From a bacterium (GTDB taxonomy: Bacteria; UBP15; UBA6099; DSWB01): DNA of 42,021 bases. This document shows, one piece after another, positions 15,701 through 23,140 of the stretch. Numbering within the stretch: the stretch's first letter is position 1; the number at the start of each line of letters is the position of its first letter. The notes under the pieces are model-generated. The model searched no databases and was not told where the DNA came from. It saw only the letters and a program-made list of their open reading frames with translations. The stretch covers positions 1-42,021 of the forward strand of contig JAGUYV010000078.1 of the NCBI GenBank assembly GCA_020061125.1, in the 5' to 3' direction. Both the position numbers and the translations under genes were made by a program.

Positions 15701-17671
15701 CAGGGTAATGTCCGGATATGTCGCGCCGAACAGGGCTGCGACCGTGGCGAGTTTCTCGGCGGAGATGAGCGCGTTCTCTGCAAGGCGGTTACCTGTCTTG
15801 AGCGAGATGCGGGACAGGGCGGTGCCCTGGTGGTAGTACGCCATGTCGCGCGCGGTGAGCGGAATGTCGCCCTCGCCCTTAAGGAGCTGCAGGTTCACAT
15901 TCTTGAAGAACAGTTCCGCGCCCGTTCCGTTGATGTCAATTTTCGGCAACAGCTTTCGCAAGTAATCGCCCTGCCCGGCCAGCCAGGCCGTGGGAGGCTT
16001 GAAATCCCCGGCGTCCAGGCGCACATCGTAATCCAGGCCGTAGGAGGCGAATTCCTCGAAGCCCGTATACAGGTTTGAGCGCAGGGAGTCCGGGTCCGCG
16101 CTGGACATGCTGTATGGGCTGCGCTTGTGCAGGACCGTGGAGCCGTCCAGGGCCGCGTGGCGGAAGATGGGCGGGAAGCCCACGATGCCCTTGGACCACA
16201 TCGCGCCCTGGCCCCCGGTTTCGAGCACAATCTGCGACAACTGCGCCGCATGCCCGAAAATGTCCCAGCCCATGTACACCGTGGGGTCCGCGCCCAGCAC
16301 ATTTTTGTGGAACAGCTTGCCGTACACGATGTTGCGCGCGAGGCCCTCGCCGCTGATGAGCTTTTCCACGGGCTGGTTGTACGCGCCGCCGGTTCCGATG
16401 CGGCCCTCTTTAATCATCTGCTTGAGCGGCTCGCGCAGCTCGGGGTACATGTCGAAAAACGGTTTCAGATAGGAGATTTCGGAAAGGTACGCGCCGTAGG
16501 ACGGATCGGCCTGGGCCAGGAGCACATTCTGGCGCGCGCTGCCGATGAGCGCCACGGAATAATCGCGCTGGTCCTCGATCCACACCGGGTCCGCGTGGAA
16601 GCCCGTCACATAGTAAATGGCCTGATCGCGCTTTGGCAGAGCCGCGCCCGCGGTGAACTGCGTGGGCACGGTGTGCGACATCCCGGCCGCGGTCACGGTG
16701 ATGCGGGCGCTGATGGTCTGACCGGGCGCATTCGCGGGCACGGGCAGGGCCAGGCGCAGCGACGCGTGCGTGTTGCCGGGAAGATACAGTTTGGCCGCGT
16801 CCTGACCGTTCTGCTTGTCGCTCTGGATTTTAACTTCCACATTTTCAATGGCGTCGGAGCCGCTGTTGGCCACGGTCATGGTGAATTCCATGGCCGGGAA
16901 ACGCGCGGACCCGTGGTAATAGCCTGTGGGCTGGAGGTTGGTCTGCATGTACACGGGCGTGCCGGGCACTCGCTGCATGGGTCCTGCCTTGAGGCTCATG
17001 CACAGGCCCGAGCCGTTCGCCAGAACCGGGGACACGGAACGCACGAACCCGACAACCTCTGGCAGGGGCTGCTGCAGGGTTTCGGCCGCGCGCTCATAAC
17101 GCAGCCCGCCGAACTTGATGAGCAGCAGGTTCACCCCGCTCTTGAGCTGCACGAGAAGTTTCTCGCGCCCGGTTTCGCCCAGCGCGCCGGGCGCGCTGCG
17201 CAGCGCCAGCTCGTGGTTCACCCACACGGTTGCGCCGGTGAGCGTTTCCATGTCCAGAAACAGGGCCGCATCGCGGATGGAATCAATGTAAACCGCGGCG
17301 TACATAGTGCTCTCGGGCATGCCCGAATACAATGGTCCGAGGTCAATCAGCCCGGAGTCCGCGGACAACTTCTGCCACAGGGCCTGGCCTTTTTCGCCGC
17401 GCGCGTGCGCCATGCCCACCTCGGGCTTGATCGCCGCCTCGCCGCCCTGGTCTTCGAGAAAATCCTTGTCCGGCAACTGCGCGCGGCGGGCCACCACCAT
17501 GCCCGTGTACCCGCCCGGCAACCCCGCGGAAAATTTCCCGATCACCATCCATTGGGGGATGTATCCCCTGTTGTTGATTTCATCGAGAGTGACCGTGACG
17601 CGCTCTCCCGCCACCGCGGCCGCGCACGCGAACACAAGAAATGCAGCTAATGCAAAAACGGTCCGTCTCAT
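12722..17671 (-). CDS. Very large secreted GH38 alpha-mannosidase
   Basis: About 1649 residues with an N-terminal signal peptide (MRRTVFALAAFLVFACAAAV, cleavage probably after AVA). Residues 30-330 hold beta-sandwich sequence, including a carbohydrate-binding-like VWVNHELA. The GH38 catalytic domain starts with FHADPVWIEDQ (zinc ligands His 359 and Asp 361), then WDIFGHAAQ with the likely nucleophile Asp 470 (also a zinc ligand), and GQHHDAITGT near 668-676. The remaining 900 residues are beta-rich modules, more than in a normal 900-1050-residue enzyme. GH38 enzymes remove alpha-mannose, so this one probably trims mannan or N-glycan outside the cytoplasm. The ATG at 17671 is set by GGAGG 6 nt upstream and by the signal peptide. 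The gene is alone with its own promoter; no sugar transporter or regulator is adjacent. Confidence 0.92.
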   Translation of the reverse strand: MRRTVFALAAFLVFACAAAVAGERVTVTLDEINNRGYIPQWMVIGKFSAGLPGGYTGMVVARRAQLPDKDFLEDQGGEAAIKPEVGMAHARGEKGQALWQKLSADSGLIDLGPLYSGMPESTMYAAVYIDSIRDAALFLDMETLTGATVWVNHELALRSAPGALGETGREKLLVQLKSGVNLLLIKFGGLRYERAAETLQQPLPEVVGFVRSVSPVLANGSGLCMSLKAGPMQRVPGTPVYMQTNLQPTGYYHGSARFPAMEFTMTVANSGSDAIENVEVKIQSDKQNGQDAAKLYLPGNTHASLRLALPVPANAPGQTISARITVTAAGMSHTVPTQFTAGAALPKRDQAIYYVTGFHADPVWIEDQRDYSVALIGSARQNVLLAQADPSYGAYLSEISYLKPFFDMYPELREPLKQMIKEGRIGTGGAYNQPVEKLISGEGLARNIVYGKLFHKNVLGADPTVYMGWDIFGHAAQLSQIVLETGGQGAMWSKGIVGFPPIFRHAALDGSTVLHKRSPYSMSSADPDSLRSNLYTGFEEFASYGLDYDVRLDAGDFKPPTAWLAGQGDYLRKLLPKIDINGTGAELFFKNVNLQLLKGEGDIPLTARDMAYYHQGTALSRISLKTGNRLAENALISAEKLATVAALFGATYPDITLDKAWRQLLFGQHHDAITGTINDKSYLDLMQGYREALELAAGVLDKSAAHIGRFIDTQPPSGVPAGAIPIAVFNPLNWSRKDVARAVVEFGDQAPGGFFVADASGAMIPFEIERADRDTNTVTILFLAEKVPEMGYTTYFVVPADQMPEGTVPGKSEDVFIENSFYKLEVDPLKGGGIVSLYDKINGKQVMAPGNGVGNDIAALKENPVRNEPPWEVYTTGDKKFSSEKPALVEKTAGAITERLIIRGAVGDTGKEQEIILYKDLPRIDFITRIVDYRGTDDMFVVTFPVDVANAVPVFEERYGALVRHKSKGKLNFQTWQMRNYSGHGAEAAYQWLDQSHSGLLEFRDDEGQTQASFALGMMGLITDHQSSTRAAADKITLSLIRKGIPSTPWFDDADEKRLAALPRSDSTMPEDMNFDLNFGTSFRISINSGTNNAFTRSVFKELDPALVQQFEADVTEKGFAYLFVLDPTSPDDWPPVPLLILKALDDEALQRAADALAADFDADAVITLGAAVNASGSDQRVEDYGVALLNKGTVFNSIENDGTMAMALMHTASFFRRLPFPFIPEQRTAVFPYALVPHKGNWRDAAMYRTGYEYNNPLIAMQLETHMGDLPRGGMSFLTTRGDTLVLTAMKPRGNPTASLAFTPQTPRENIMLRYYEASGFSQQASVEAFTGIRKALWSNMLEQDDFGRLPVETGTLKLDMGAFDIRTIGYAPQNPPALQLPAALGPVTEPFSPVFNKFWLHNNGAAPMGYLPVSIGLRGDIQTKIHISQGGVSVNEVEVFVNNDYIDRKVEGKVRIVTPPDWRAVPAEFDYVLQPGQTFAKKVAILFLGSGRDGVIKAQTEHGGQILQDILEVGDHKLDLVSARFEDGAVSVTLRNPTAQSIEGELYLITPLETWGAGLVDEFALARVTPRMIGFAVPAGMDRTYSFTLAGAWAADTHPAPWAVIKGAYNGRVFYSEIDNIDNIKAKDLRPSAPRRSFTDPVGPGLK

Positions 17672-17746
17672 TCCGAACCTCCAGAAAATCATTTCCGCAA
17701 AGCAAAGGCGGAAATGGTATTTTGAGCAAAACGCTCTTTTATGAGG

Positions 17747-17776
17747 ATTATATACCAACCAATACAGAACAATCAA
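17747..17776 (-). promoter_or_regulatory. Sigma-70-type promoter of the GH38 gene
   Basis: Minus strand: TTGATT (17776-17771), 18 nt, TATAAT (17752-17747). The -10 box is perfect and the -35 has four of six bases. It predicts a leader of about 70 nt to the ATG at 17671. The surrounding DNA is clearly more AT-rich than the genes on both sides. Confidence 0.65.
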
Positions 17777-17980
17777 ATACAATTGATTAAAAAATAATAC
17801 AAATGCGCAAAATCAGCAACTTTGCAGCAATTCATGTTCCCTTGCCCCACTGCCTTAACATTATGAAATTTGGAGTTTGTAATATCTGATTAAATGACAA
17901 ACATTTTATATGAAAAGCCTCCAGTGTTGCGAATACCCCTAATTTGTTGCCGCACACAGAGCCGCATTTTTCATTTACCC
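17777..17980. other. AT-rich divergent intergenic region
   Basis: This stretch separates the promoter of the mannosidase gene from that of the iron operon, which read away from each other. I see no open frame with a ribosome binding site, no hairpin with a T-run and no further promoter that I would defend. Confidence 0.4.
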
Positions 17981-18009
17981 TTGACGCTGCGGCGCGCCGC
18001 TCTTATATT
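17981..18009 (+). promoter_or_regulatory. Sigma-70-type promoter of the feo operon
   Basis: TTGACG (17981-17986), 17 nt, TATATT (18004-18009): five of six bases match in both boxes. The expected start is near 18016, so the perfect palindrome at 18023-18044 covers about +7 to +28, where a bound repressor would block transcription. Confidence 0.75.
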
Positions 18010-18022
18010 GCAATTGGTGAAC

Positions 18023-18044
18023 AATGTTAGTTTGCCCTAACATT
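18023..18044. promoter_or_regulatory. Palindromic operator of the feo operon (DtxR- or Fur-type)
   Basis: A perfect inverted repeat: AATGTTAG, 6 nt, CTAACATT. The TTAG-N6-CTAA core is of the type bound by DtxR-family metalloregulators; it does not match the classical E. coli Fur box well. It lies between the promoter and the ribosome binding site of an operon that itself encodes one Fur-like and one DtxR-like protein, so autoregulation by either is likely. Confidence 0.7.
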
Positions 18045-18056
18045 CGAGGAGGCCTC

Positions 18057-18740
18057 ATGCCGGAACACGAAAAAAATTTCAAGGAACAGATTTTGAACAT
18101 CACCCGGCAGACGGGCGCGGTTCTCACCCCCACGCAACTGAAGATACTCGATGTTTTTCACGACACCAGCGTTCATGTGAACGCTTCACAGCTTACGGAC
18201 ATGTGCCGCGAAAAAGGCATTGATACGGATGAGGAAAGTGTCAAGCAGATGCTGGACCTGTTCGTGCGCTACGGGGCGGCCCTGCGGCACGAGTTCCACT
18301 TGGACGGCGTGGTGAGCGAAGAGTACGAACACCGCCACCTCACGGATCACCACGATCACTTGGCCTGCGTCAAGTGCGGCGGGGTTCAGGACATTTTTGA
18401 CGCCCGGCTTGAAGACGCGCAGTCGGACGCGTGCCGCGCCAACGGGTTCTCCCCCCTGTGGCACCGCACGGTGATTTACGGCATTTGCTCCCAGTGCGCG
18501 GGCCAGCGCGAGCCGACCCTGCCGTTGAGCTTTGCGTCCCGCGGCGAACGCGTCATCGTCAAGCAGATCCGCGGCGGCGACACCTTCAAGCGCCGCCTCA
18601 CGGACATGGGCATCATCCCGAACCTGGAGCTTGAGGTTTTGAACAACGACGGCCCCATGCTGGTCGCGGCCCGGGATTCCCGCGTGGCCCTGGGCATGGG
18701 CATGGCAGCCAAAATCATGGTTTCGCCCAAAAGAGACTGA
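18057..18740 (+). CDS. Fur-family regulator fused to a FeoA domain
   Basis: About 227 residues in two parts. Residues 8-150 are Fur-like: a winged-helix region (LTPTQLKILDVF), then HHDH at 98-101, CVKC (Cys 104, 107) and CSQC (Cys 144, 147), the structural zinc and metal-sensing elements. The recognition-helix region, ESVKQMLDLFVRYGAALR, departs from the usual ATVYRTL pattern. Residues 157-222 are a FeoA/SH3-like domain with the motif KRRLTDMGI. Fur proteins normally end near residue 150, so the FeoA part is an added module. The ATG at 18057 has GAGGAGG 4 nt upstream; an in-frame ATG at 18024 lies inside the operator and is rejected. It is the first gene of the iron operon. DNA binding is inferred. 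Confidence 0.85.
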   Translation: MPEHEKNFKEQILNITRQTGAVLTPTQLKILDVFHDTSVHVNASQLTDMCREKGIDTDEESVKQMLDLFVRYGAALRHEFHLDGVVSEEYEHRHLTDHHDHLACVKCGGVQDIFDARLEDAQSDACRANGFSPLWHRTVIYGICSQCAGQREPTLPLSFASRGERVIVKQIRGGDTFKRRLTDMGIIPNLELEVLNNDGPMLVAARDSRVALGMGMAAKIMVSPKRD

Positions 18741-18760
18741 CCCGAGGCTGGAGGCCCCGC

Positions 18761-19453
18761 ATGGACGGCGTGTCCCTGACCCCCAACATGGAAGACTACC
18801 TCGAGGCGATTTTCTACCTCAAGAACCTCGACCCTGTGGTGCGCGTGCGCGACATCGCCCGCCACCTCGAAGTGACCATGCCAAGCGTCAGCGACGCGGT
18901 CAAGACGCTCAAGAAACAGGGCCTGGTGCGCCACGAGCCTTACGGCCATGTGGAGCTGACGGACCAGGGCGAAATCCTGGCGCGCAAACTGCTCATGCGC
19001 CACCAGCAGCTCACGCATTTTCTGCGCGACATCCTGGGCGTGGACTCCGAGACCGCGGAATCAGACGCGTGCCGCATCGAGCATGTGGTCAGCCACGAGT
19101 CCATGGAGCGGCTCCTGGCCCTCATCGGAGCCATCGAAAGCTGCACGGACAAAAACTGCTCCATGAGCGCGCGCAACAAGAAAAACCGGGTGCTGATACC
19201 CGAGGTCACGCTGCGGCACAGCGGCACGGCCGGGCTGCACACCCTGGCGCCCGGCGGCACCGCGCAGGTGGCCGGGGTCTCCCCGCATAAAACCTTGCGC
19301 CGCCGCCTGCTGGACATGGGCTTCACGCACGGCGCGCATGTGCAGATGTGCGAGGGGCAGAAACACGGCGCCCCGTACGATGTGCGCATCAAGGGCTACA
19401 CCATTTCGCTGACAAAAAAACAAGCCGAACTCGTGCAAATTCACAACACTTGA
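18761..19453 (+). CDS. DtxR/MntR-family regulator with C-terminal FeoA/SH3-like domain
   Basis: A 230-residue metalloregulator. Residues 6-65 are the winged helix (VRVRDIARHLEVTMPSVSDA), residues 70-120 the dimerisation and metal domain with ESDACRIEHVVS, in which Cys 104, Glu 107 and His 108 line up with DtxR ligands Cys 102, Glu 105 and His 106. Residues 158-228 are the FeoA-like domain with RRRLLDMGF. This three-domain form is well known for DtxR/IdeR. It most likely senses Fe(II) or Mn(II) and represses in the metal-bound state. It follows the Fur-FeoA gene by 20 nt with GGAGG 6 nt before the ATG, and is the best candidate for the protein binding the TTAG-N6-CTAA operator. Confidence 0.9.
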   Translation: MDGVSLTPNMEDYLEAIFYLKNLDPVVRVRDIARHLEVTMPSVSDAVKTLKKQGLVRHEPYGHVELTDQGEILARKLLMRHQQLTHFLRDILGVDSETAESDACRIEHVVSHESMERLLALIGAIESCTDKNCSMSARNKKNRVLIPEVTLRHSGTAGLHTLAPGGTAQVAGVSPHKTLRRRLLDMGFTHGAHVQMCEGQKHGAPYDVRIKGYTISLTKKQAELVQIHNT

Positions 19454-19466
19454 GGAATGCATCAAC

Positions 19467-19754
19467 ATGACTGGCAAACACAACGCAGCAACCTGCAAAA
19501 CGCCGCCCGCCCCGGCCACGCTGGACCGCATGGAACCGGGCAGCATGTGCCGCGTGATTCGCGTGGGACTCAAAGGCCCCCTGCGCCGCAGGCTCATGGA
19601 CATGGGCATCGTCAACGGCGCGCCCGTGGAAATCGTGCGCGTCGCACCCCTGGGCGATCCCATGGAACTCAAAATCAAAGGCTATCTCCTGTCCGTGCGC
19701 AAGGAAGACGCCAAACACATCACGGTGGAAATCCATGAAGACCAACCAGGCTGA
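19467..19754 (+). CDS. feoA: Ferrous iron transport accessory protein FeoA
   Basis: A 95-residue protein that is one FeoA (SH3-like) domain after a short leader of about 18 residues. The core holds RRRLMDMGIVNGAPVEIVRV and DPMELKIKGYLLSVRKEDA, the standard FeoA motifs. FeoA is a small cytoplasmic protein needed for full FeoB activity, probably by binding it. It starts 13 nt after the DtxR-type gene and overlaps feoB by 20 nt, so FeoA and FeoB are likely made in a fixed ratio. It is the third FeoA-like domain in a row; all three share an RRLxDMG signature, which suggests duplication and fusion of one ancestral domain. Confidence 0.93.
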   Translation: MTGKHNAATCKTPPAPATLDRMEPGSMCRVIRVGLKGPLRRRLMDMGIVNGAPVEIVRVAPLGDPMELKIKGYLLSVRKEDAKHITVEIHEDQPG

Positions 19755-21960
19755 CAACGCCGCGAAGAGCCTCCCGCGCGACCGAAACCGGCCTCTGACC
19801 ATGGCCATCGCCGGCAACCCCAACGCAGGCAAAACCACTCTTTTCAACACCCTGTCCGGCGCGCGCCAGCATGTGGGAAACTGGCCCGGCGTCACGGTCG
19901 AGAAAAAAGAGGGTTCCTTCGATTACCACGGGCGCACCATCCACATCGTGGACCTGCCCGGCACTTACAGCCTCACCGCCTATTCCATGGAGGAAGTGAT
20001 CGCCCGCGACTACATCCTCACCGAGACCCCGGATGTGGTGGTCAACATCGTGGACGCTTCCAACCTGGAGCGCAACCTGTACCTGACGGTTCAGCTTCTC
20101 GAATTGGGCGCGCCGGTAATCATCGCGCTGAACATGGTGGATGTGGCCGAGGGGCGCGGCATCCGCATTGATCACAATCAGCTTGGAACGCTCCTTGGCG
20201 TGCCCGTAATTCCCATGGTGGCGCGAACGGGCAAGGGCCGGGACGAACTCATGCGCGCGGTGCTCGACCCGCCGCCGCCCGCGCAGTTGCGCGTGAACTA
20301 CGGACGCGATCTTGAAAACGCGATCCAGAAGCTGTGCGGCACCATGGACGCCTCGCCCGGAACGCCCCCGCCCGCTGGCGGCGCGCGCCACGCCGCGGTC
20401 AAGCTCCTCGAAAACGATTCCGTGTACGAAAAGAAACTCCGGGATTCTTTCGGCCCGGACATCGTGGACCGTAAAAACCGCCTGGCCGCGCGCATCGAGC
20501 AGACCCTGGCCGACGACACCGAAACCCTGCTCGTGGACCGCCGCTACGGATACATCAGCGGCCTGATCCGCGAGGTGGTGTCGCGCCCGGCCATGGACAA
20601 GCGCACCATGACGGACAACATTGACGCCGTGCTCACCCACCGCGCGCTCGGCCTGCCCTTTTTCATCTTCGCAATGTGGGCCACATTCCAGGCCACCTTC
20701 ACCCTGGGCGCAAAACCCATGGAGTGGCTCGACATGTTCTTCGGGTGGCTGGGCGGCGTATTCGCGGCCCTGCTCGGCGACACGCTTATCGGCTCCATGG
20801 TGGTGGACGGCGTGATCGGCGGCGTGGGCGGGGTGTTGAGCTTCCTGCCCAACATCCTGATCCTGTTTTTCGCCATCGCCATGCTCGAGGACACGGGCTA
20901 CATGGCCCGGGCCGCGTTCATTATGGACAAGGTCATGCACAAGCTGCACCTGCACGGCAAATCGTTCATTCCCCTGCTGGTGGGGTTCGGGTGCACCGTG
21001 CCCGCGATCATGGCCACGCGCACGCTCGAAAACCGCAAGGACCGCATCGTGACCATCCTCGTGGCGCCGCTCATGAGCTGCGGCGCGCGCCTGCCCGTGT
21101 ATGTGCTCCTGGCCGGCGCGTTTTTCTCCCCGGCCGCGGCTGGCAATGTCATCTTCTCCATTTACCTCATCGGCATCCTGTTCGCCATTTTCCTGGCGCG
21201 CATCTTCCGCACCAAGTTGCTCAAGGGCGACACTACGCCGTTCGTCATGGAACTACCGCCCTACCGCATGCCCACGCTCAAGAGCGTGCTCCTGCACATG
21301 TGGGAACGCGCCTGGATGTACATCAAGAAAGCGGGCACCACACTGCTGTCCATCGCCCTGCTCATGTGGGCGCTGATCACCTTCCCCCTCACCTTCCCCG
21401 GGCAGGACGCCATGGAGCGGGAACTGTCGCGCCGCGCGGCGGCCGTGGAACAGCGCGCCTCGGAACTCGGCGCCGCCCCGGGCGCGGATATCAAGGACGC
21501 GCGGTACAACGAACTTGTCGAGGCGGTCGAGGAGCAGGAGCGCGAGATCTCGTCCGCGCAGCTCCGGCACAGCCTGGCGGGCCGAGTGGGCCGGTTCATC
21601 GAGCCGGTTCTGCATCCCATCGGCTTCGACTGGAAAACCGGCATTGCGCTCATCTCCGGTTTCGCCGCCAAGGAAGTCATCGTCAGCACCATGGGCATCA
21701 TATACAGCGTGGGATCGAGCGCCGAAGCCTCCAGTGAACTCACCGGCGCTCTGCGCGCGGACCCCATCTTCACGCCCCTCACAGCTTATGTGCTCATGCT
21801 CTTCACCCTGCTCACCATCCCGTGCATGGCCACGGTCGCCGTGATCCACCGGGAAACCGGGTCCTGGAAATGGACCGCATTCTCGCTCGGCTACCATACC
21901 GTGCTGGCGTGGGTGGTGTGCTTCGTGGTGTACCAGGGCGGACGCCTCATCGGGCTGTGA
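19735..21960 (+). CDS. feoB: Ferrous iron transporter FeoB
   Basis: A 741-residue inner-membrane protein of normal length. The cytoplasmic G domain has G1 GNPNAGKT (27-34), G3 DLPG (73-76) and G4 NMVD (133-136), followed by the helical GDI-like spacer. From about residue 300 come the hydrophobic helices with the two Gate regions, containing FIPLLVGFGCTVPAIMATRT (the conserved Cys of the pore) and AAKEVIVSTMGIIYSVG. A charged helical insertion (about 555-610) sits before the last membrane helices. FeoB imports Fe(II), the soluble iron form without oxygen, in line with the anaerobic enzymes nearby. The start lies inside the end of feoA, with GGTGG upstream. The gene is the transport end of the operon. 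Confidence 0.96.
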   Translation: MKTNQADNAAKSLPRDRNRPLTMAIAGNPNAGKTTLFNTLSGARQHVGNWPGVTVEKKEGSFDYHGRTIHIVDLPGTYSLTAYSMEEVIARDYILTETPDVVVNIVDASNLERNLYLTVQLLELGAPVIIALNMVDVAEGRGIRIDHNQLGTLLGVPVIPMVARTGKGRDELMRAVLDPPPPAQLRVNYGRDLENAIQKLCGTMDASPGTPPPAGGARHAAVKLLENDSVYEKKLRDSFGPDIVDRKNRLAARIEQTLADDTETLLVDRRYGYISGLIREVVSRPAMDKRTMTDNIDAVLTHRALGLPFFIFAMWATFQATFTLGAKPMEWLDMFFGWLGGVFAALLGDTLIGSMVVDGVIGGVGGVLSFLPNILILFFAIAMLEDTGYMARAAFIMDKVMHKLHLHGKSFIPLLVGFGCTVPAIMATRTLENRKDRIVTILVAPLMSCGARLPVYVLLAGAFFSPAAAGNVIFSIYLIGILFAIFLARIFRTKLLKGDTTPFVMELPPYRMPTLKSVLLHMWERAWMYIKKAGTTLLSIALLMWALITFPLTFPGQDAMERELSRRAAAVEQRASELGAAPGADIKDARYNELVEAVEEQEREISSAQLRHSLAGRVGRFIEPVLHPIGFDWKTGIALISGFAAKEVIVSTMGIIYSVGSSAEASSELTGALRADPIFTPLTAYVLMLFTLLTIPCMATVAVIHRETGSWKWTAFSLGYHTVLAWVVCFVVYQGGRLIGL

Positions 21961-21976
21961 CGCGCGGGTTCATTCT

Positions 21977-22011
21977 GTTGACTTTCTTTTCGTCAACAAG
22001 GCCGTTATAAT
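21977..22011 (+). promoter_or_regulatory. Possible promoter and inverted repeat before the MBL-fold gene
   Basis: A perfect inverted repeat, GTTGAC-N9-GTCAAC (21977-21997), is followed by TATAAT at 22006-22011. TTGACT inside the left arm is 22 nt from the -10, too far for a normal promoter, so the -35 is uncertain. The -10 box ends 12 nt before the ATG at 22024 and no Shine-Dalgarno is visible. Confidence 0.45.
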
Positions 22012-22023
22012 TGCATTGCCACC

Positions 22024-22965
22024 ATGAAACTGACCCGGCACATCTTCTTCTACAAAGGCGAAGACATCATCCCCCTATTCGGGTTGACTTCGAGCAACAC
22101 ATATATCATTCGCGGGGAACGGCTGACCATCGTGGATCCGGGTGCGGGCGTGGGTCCGCACCTGCGGCGCGTGGAAGCTGCCATGAAGCATGACAGGCTG
22201 CGCTTCGACAACATCATGAAAGTGATTCTCACGCACGCGCACCCGGACCACGCCCAGAGCCTGCGCGCCATCCGGGGCCGCCTCGTGGCGCAGATTTACT
22301 GCCACCCGCTCGAAAAGGACATCCTCGAAAACCCCGGTCTGCTGTGGGATCGGGAATACGAGCGCATGGGTCCGTTCGCGCGCGAAGTCATGATGCTGCC
22401 CCGGCCCTGGATCCAGTGGCTCGCGCGCGTGATGTTCGGCCCCATGGTCCCGGTGTCCGGCGACATCGTGGCTGTGCGCCACGGCGCGGCGCTGAACCTG
22501 GGCGCATCCGCGCGCGTGGTCGAGCTGCCCGGACACAGGCCCGGCGAAATCGGCATCCACATGCCGGACGACAATGCGCTCATCATCGGAGATTTGATCA
22601 ACTACAAGATGTACGACATTCCGTCCGTGAACATGCCGGAATCGGACCTGCGCCAGGCCATGGCTTCGATCCGGCTCATCCGTGAGCTGGATGTGGAAAC
22701 ACTGGCGCCCGCGCACGACTACCCGCTCACCGGGCGCATGAAGATCCGCGAGTGGCTGGACGATACACTGGCGCGCTGCGGCCGCATGATTGACCAGGCC
22801 GCGCAGGCCCTGGCCGCAAAGCCGGGCATCCCCCTGCCCCGCCTGGGCGCAATGCTGGCTGCGGGCAACGCCCACATCAACTTCTTCCAGCGCCGAATGC
22901 TCGCGTTCAACGCGCTCAAGGCACTGGAGCCGGAAGACAGGCTTTCAAAAGAAGATCACGAATAG
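22024..22965 (+). CDS. Metallo-beta-lactamase-fold hydrolase
   Basis: A 313-residue cytoplasmic protein of the MBL superfamily. The metal motif HAHPDH is at residues 71-76, with further ligand stretches ELPGHRPGEIGIH (about 164-176), LIIGDLIN with the bridging Asp and PAHDYPLTG with the last His. About 70 helical residues follow the MBL fold, as in many glyoxalase-II-like and LACTB2-like proteins. The substrate is unknown. There is a 63-nt gap after feoB with a -10 box, so it may be transcribed separately or by read-through. There is no Shine-Dalgarno, and the short leader resembles that of other genes here. The last two codons and the stop lie in a CACGAATA repeat that continues downstream. 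Confidence 0.9.
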   Translation: MKLTRHIFFYKGEDIIPLFGLTSSNTYIIRGERLTIVDPGAGVGPHLRRVEAAMKHDRLRFDNIMKVILTHAHPDHAQSLRAIRGRLVAQIYCHPLEKDILENPGLLWDREYERMGPFAREVMMLPRPWIQWLARVMFGPMVPVSGDIVAVRHGAALNLGASARVVELPGHRPGEIGIHMPDDNALIIGDLINYKMYDIPSVNMPESDLRQAMASIRLIRELDVETLAPAHDYPLTGRMKIREWLDDTLARCGRMIDQAAQALAAKPGIPLPRLGAMLAAGNAHINFFQRRMLAFNALKALEPEDRLSKEDHE

Positions 22966-23040
22966 ACACGAATAACGGCGAACGCACACGAACGGGGTTC
23001 CATACGCCTTGCGCTGGAGTCTCTCCGCGTCTCCGCGTTG
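22956..23040. repeat. Short-period intergenic repeats (CACGAATA type and CTCCGCGT type)
   Basis: Three imperfect copies of a CACGAATA unit (22957-22995) are followed, about 30 nt on, by two exact tandem copies of CTCCGCGT (23023-23038). The first unit overlaps the end of the MBL-fold gene. A degenerate relative of the second (CGCGGAGGCGCGC) occurs in the livG-livF gap near 26629. I see no gene in this gap. Confidence 0.6.
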
Positions 23041-23077
23041 TTCTTTTCAGCCTTTGTATGGCGGTGCTCACGCATGA

Positions 23078-23109
23078 AAAAAGCTCCCCTGCTGTGAGGG
23101 GAGCTTTTT
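23078..23109. terminator. Bidirectional intrinsic terminator
   Basis: A perfect 13-bp hairpin, AAAAAGCTCCCCT, loop GCTGTG, AGGGGAGCTTTTT. With A-runs on one side and T-runs on the other it can end transcription from both sides: the iron/MBL genes on the plus strand and the porin gene on the minus strand, whose stop is 32 nt away. Confidence 0.88.
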
Positions 23110-23140
23110 GATGCAAAGGTTCGAGTTGCGGGGCGGTGGA

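Noticed and set aside
13871-16078. Open frame of 735 codons on the plus strand
   Set aside because: Antisense to the GH38 mannosidase, whose catalytic motifs are intact; composition is typical of a shadow.
16127-17650. Open frame of 507 codons on the plus strand
   Set aside because: Also antisense to the mannosidase, no ribosome binding site and no recognisable sequence.
18024-18056. Earlier start codon for the Fur-FeoA gene
   Set aside because: It would place the first codons inside the operator palindrome; the ATG at 18057 has GAGGAGG at proper distance.
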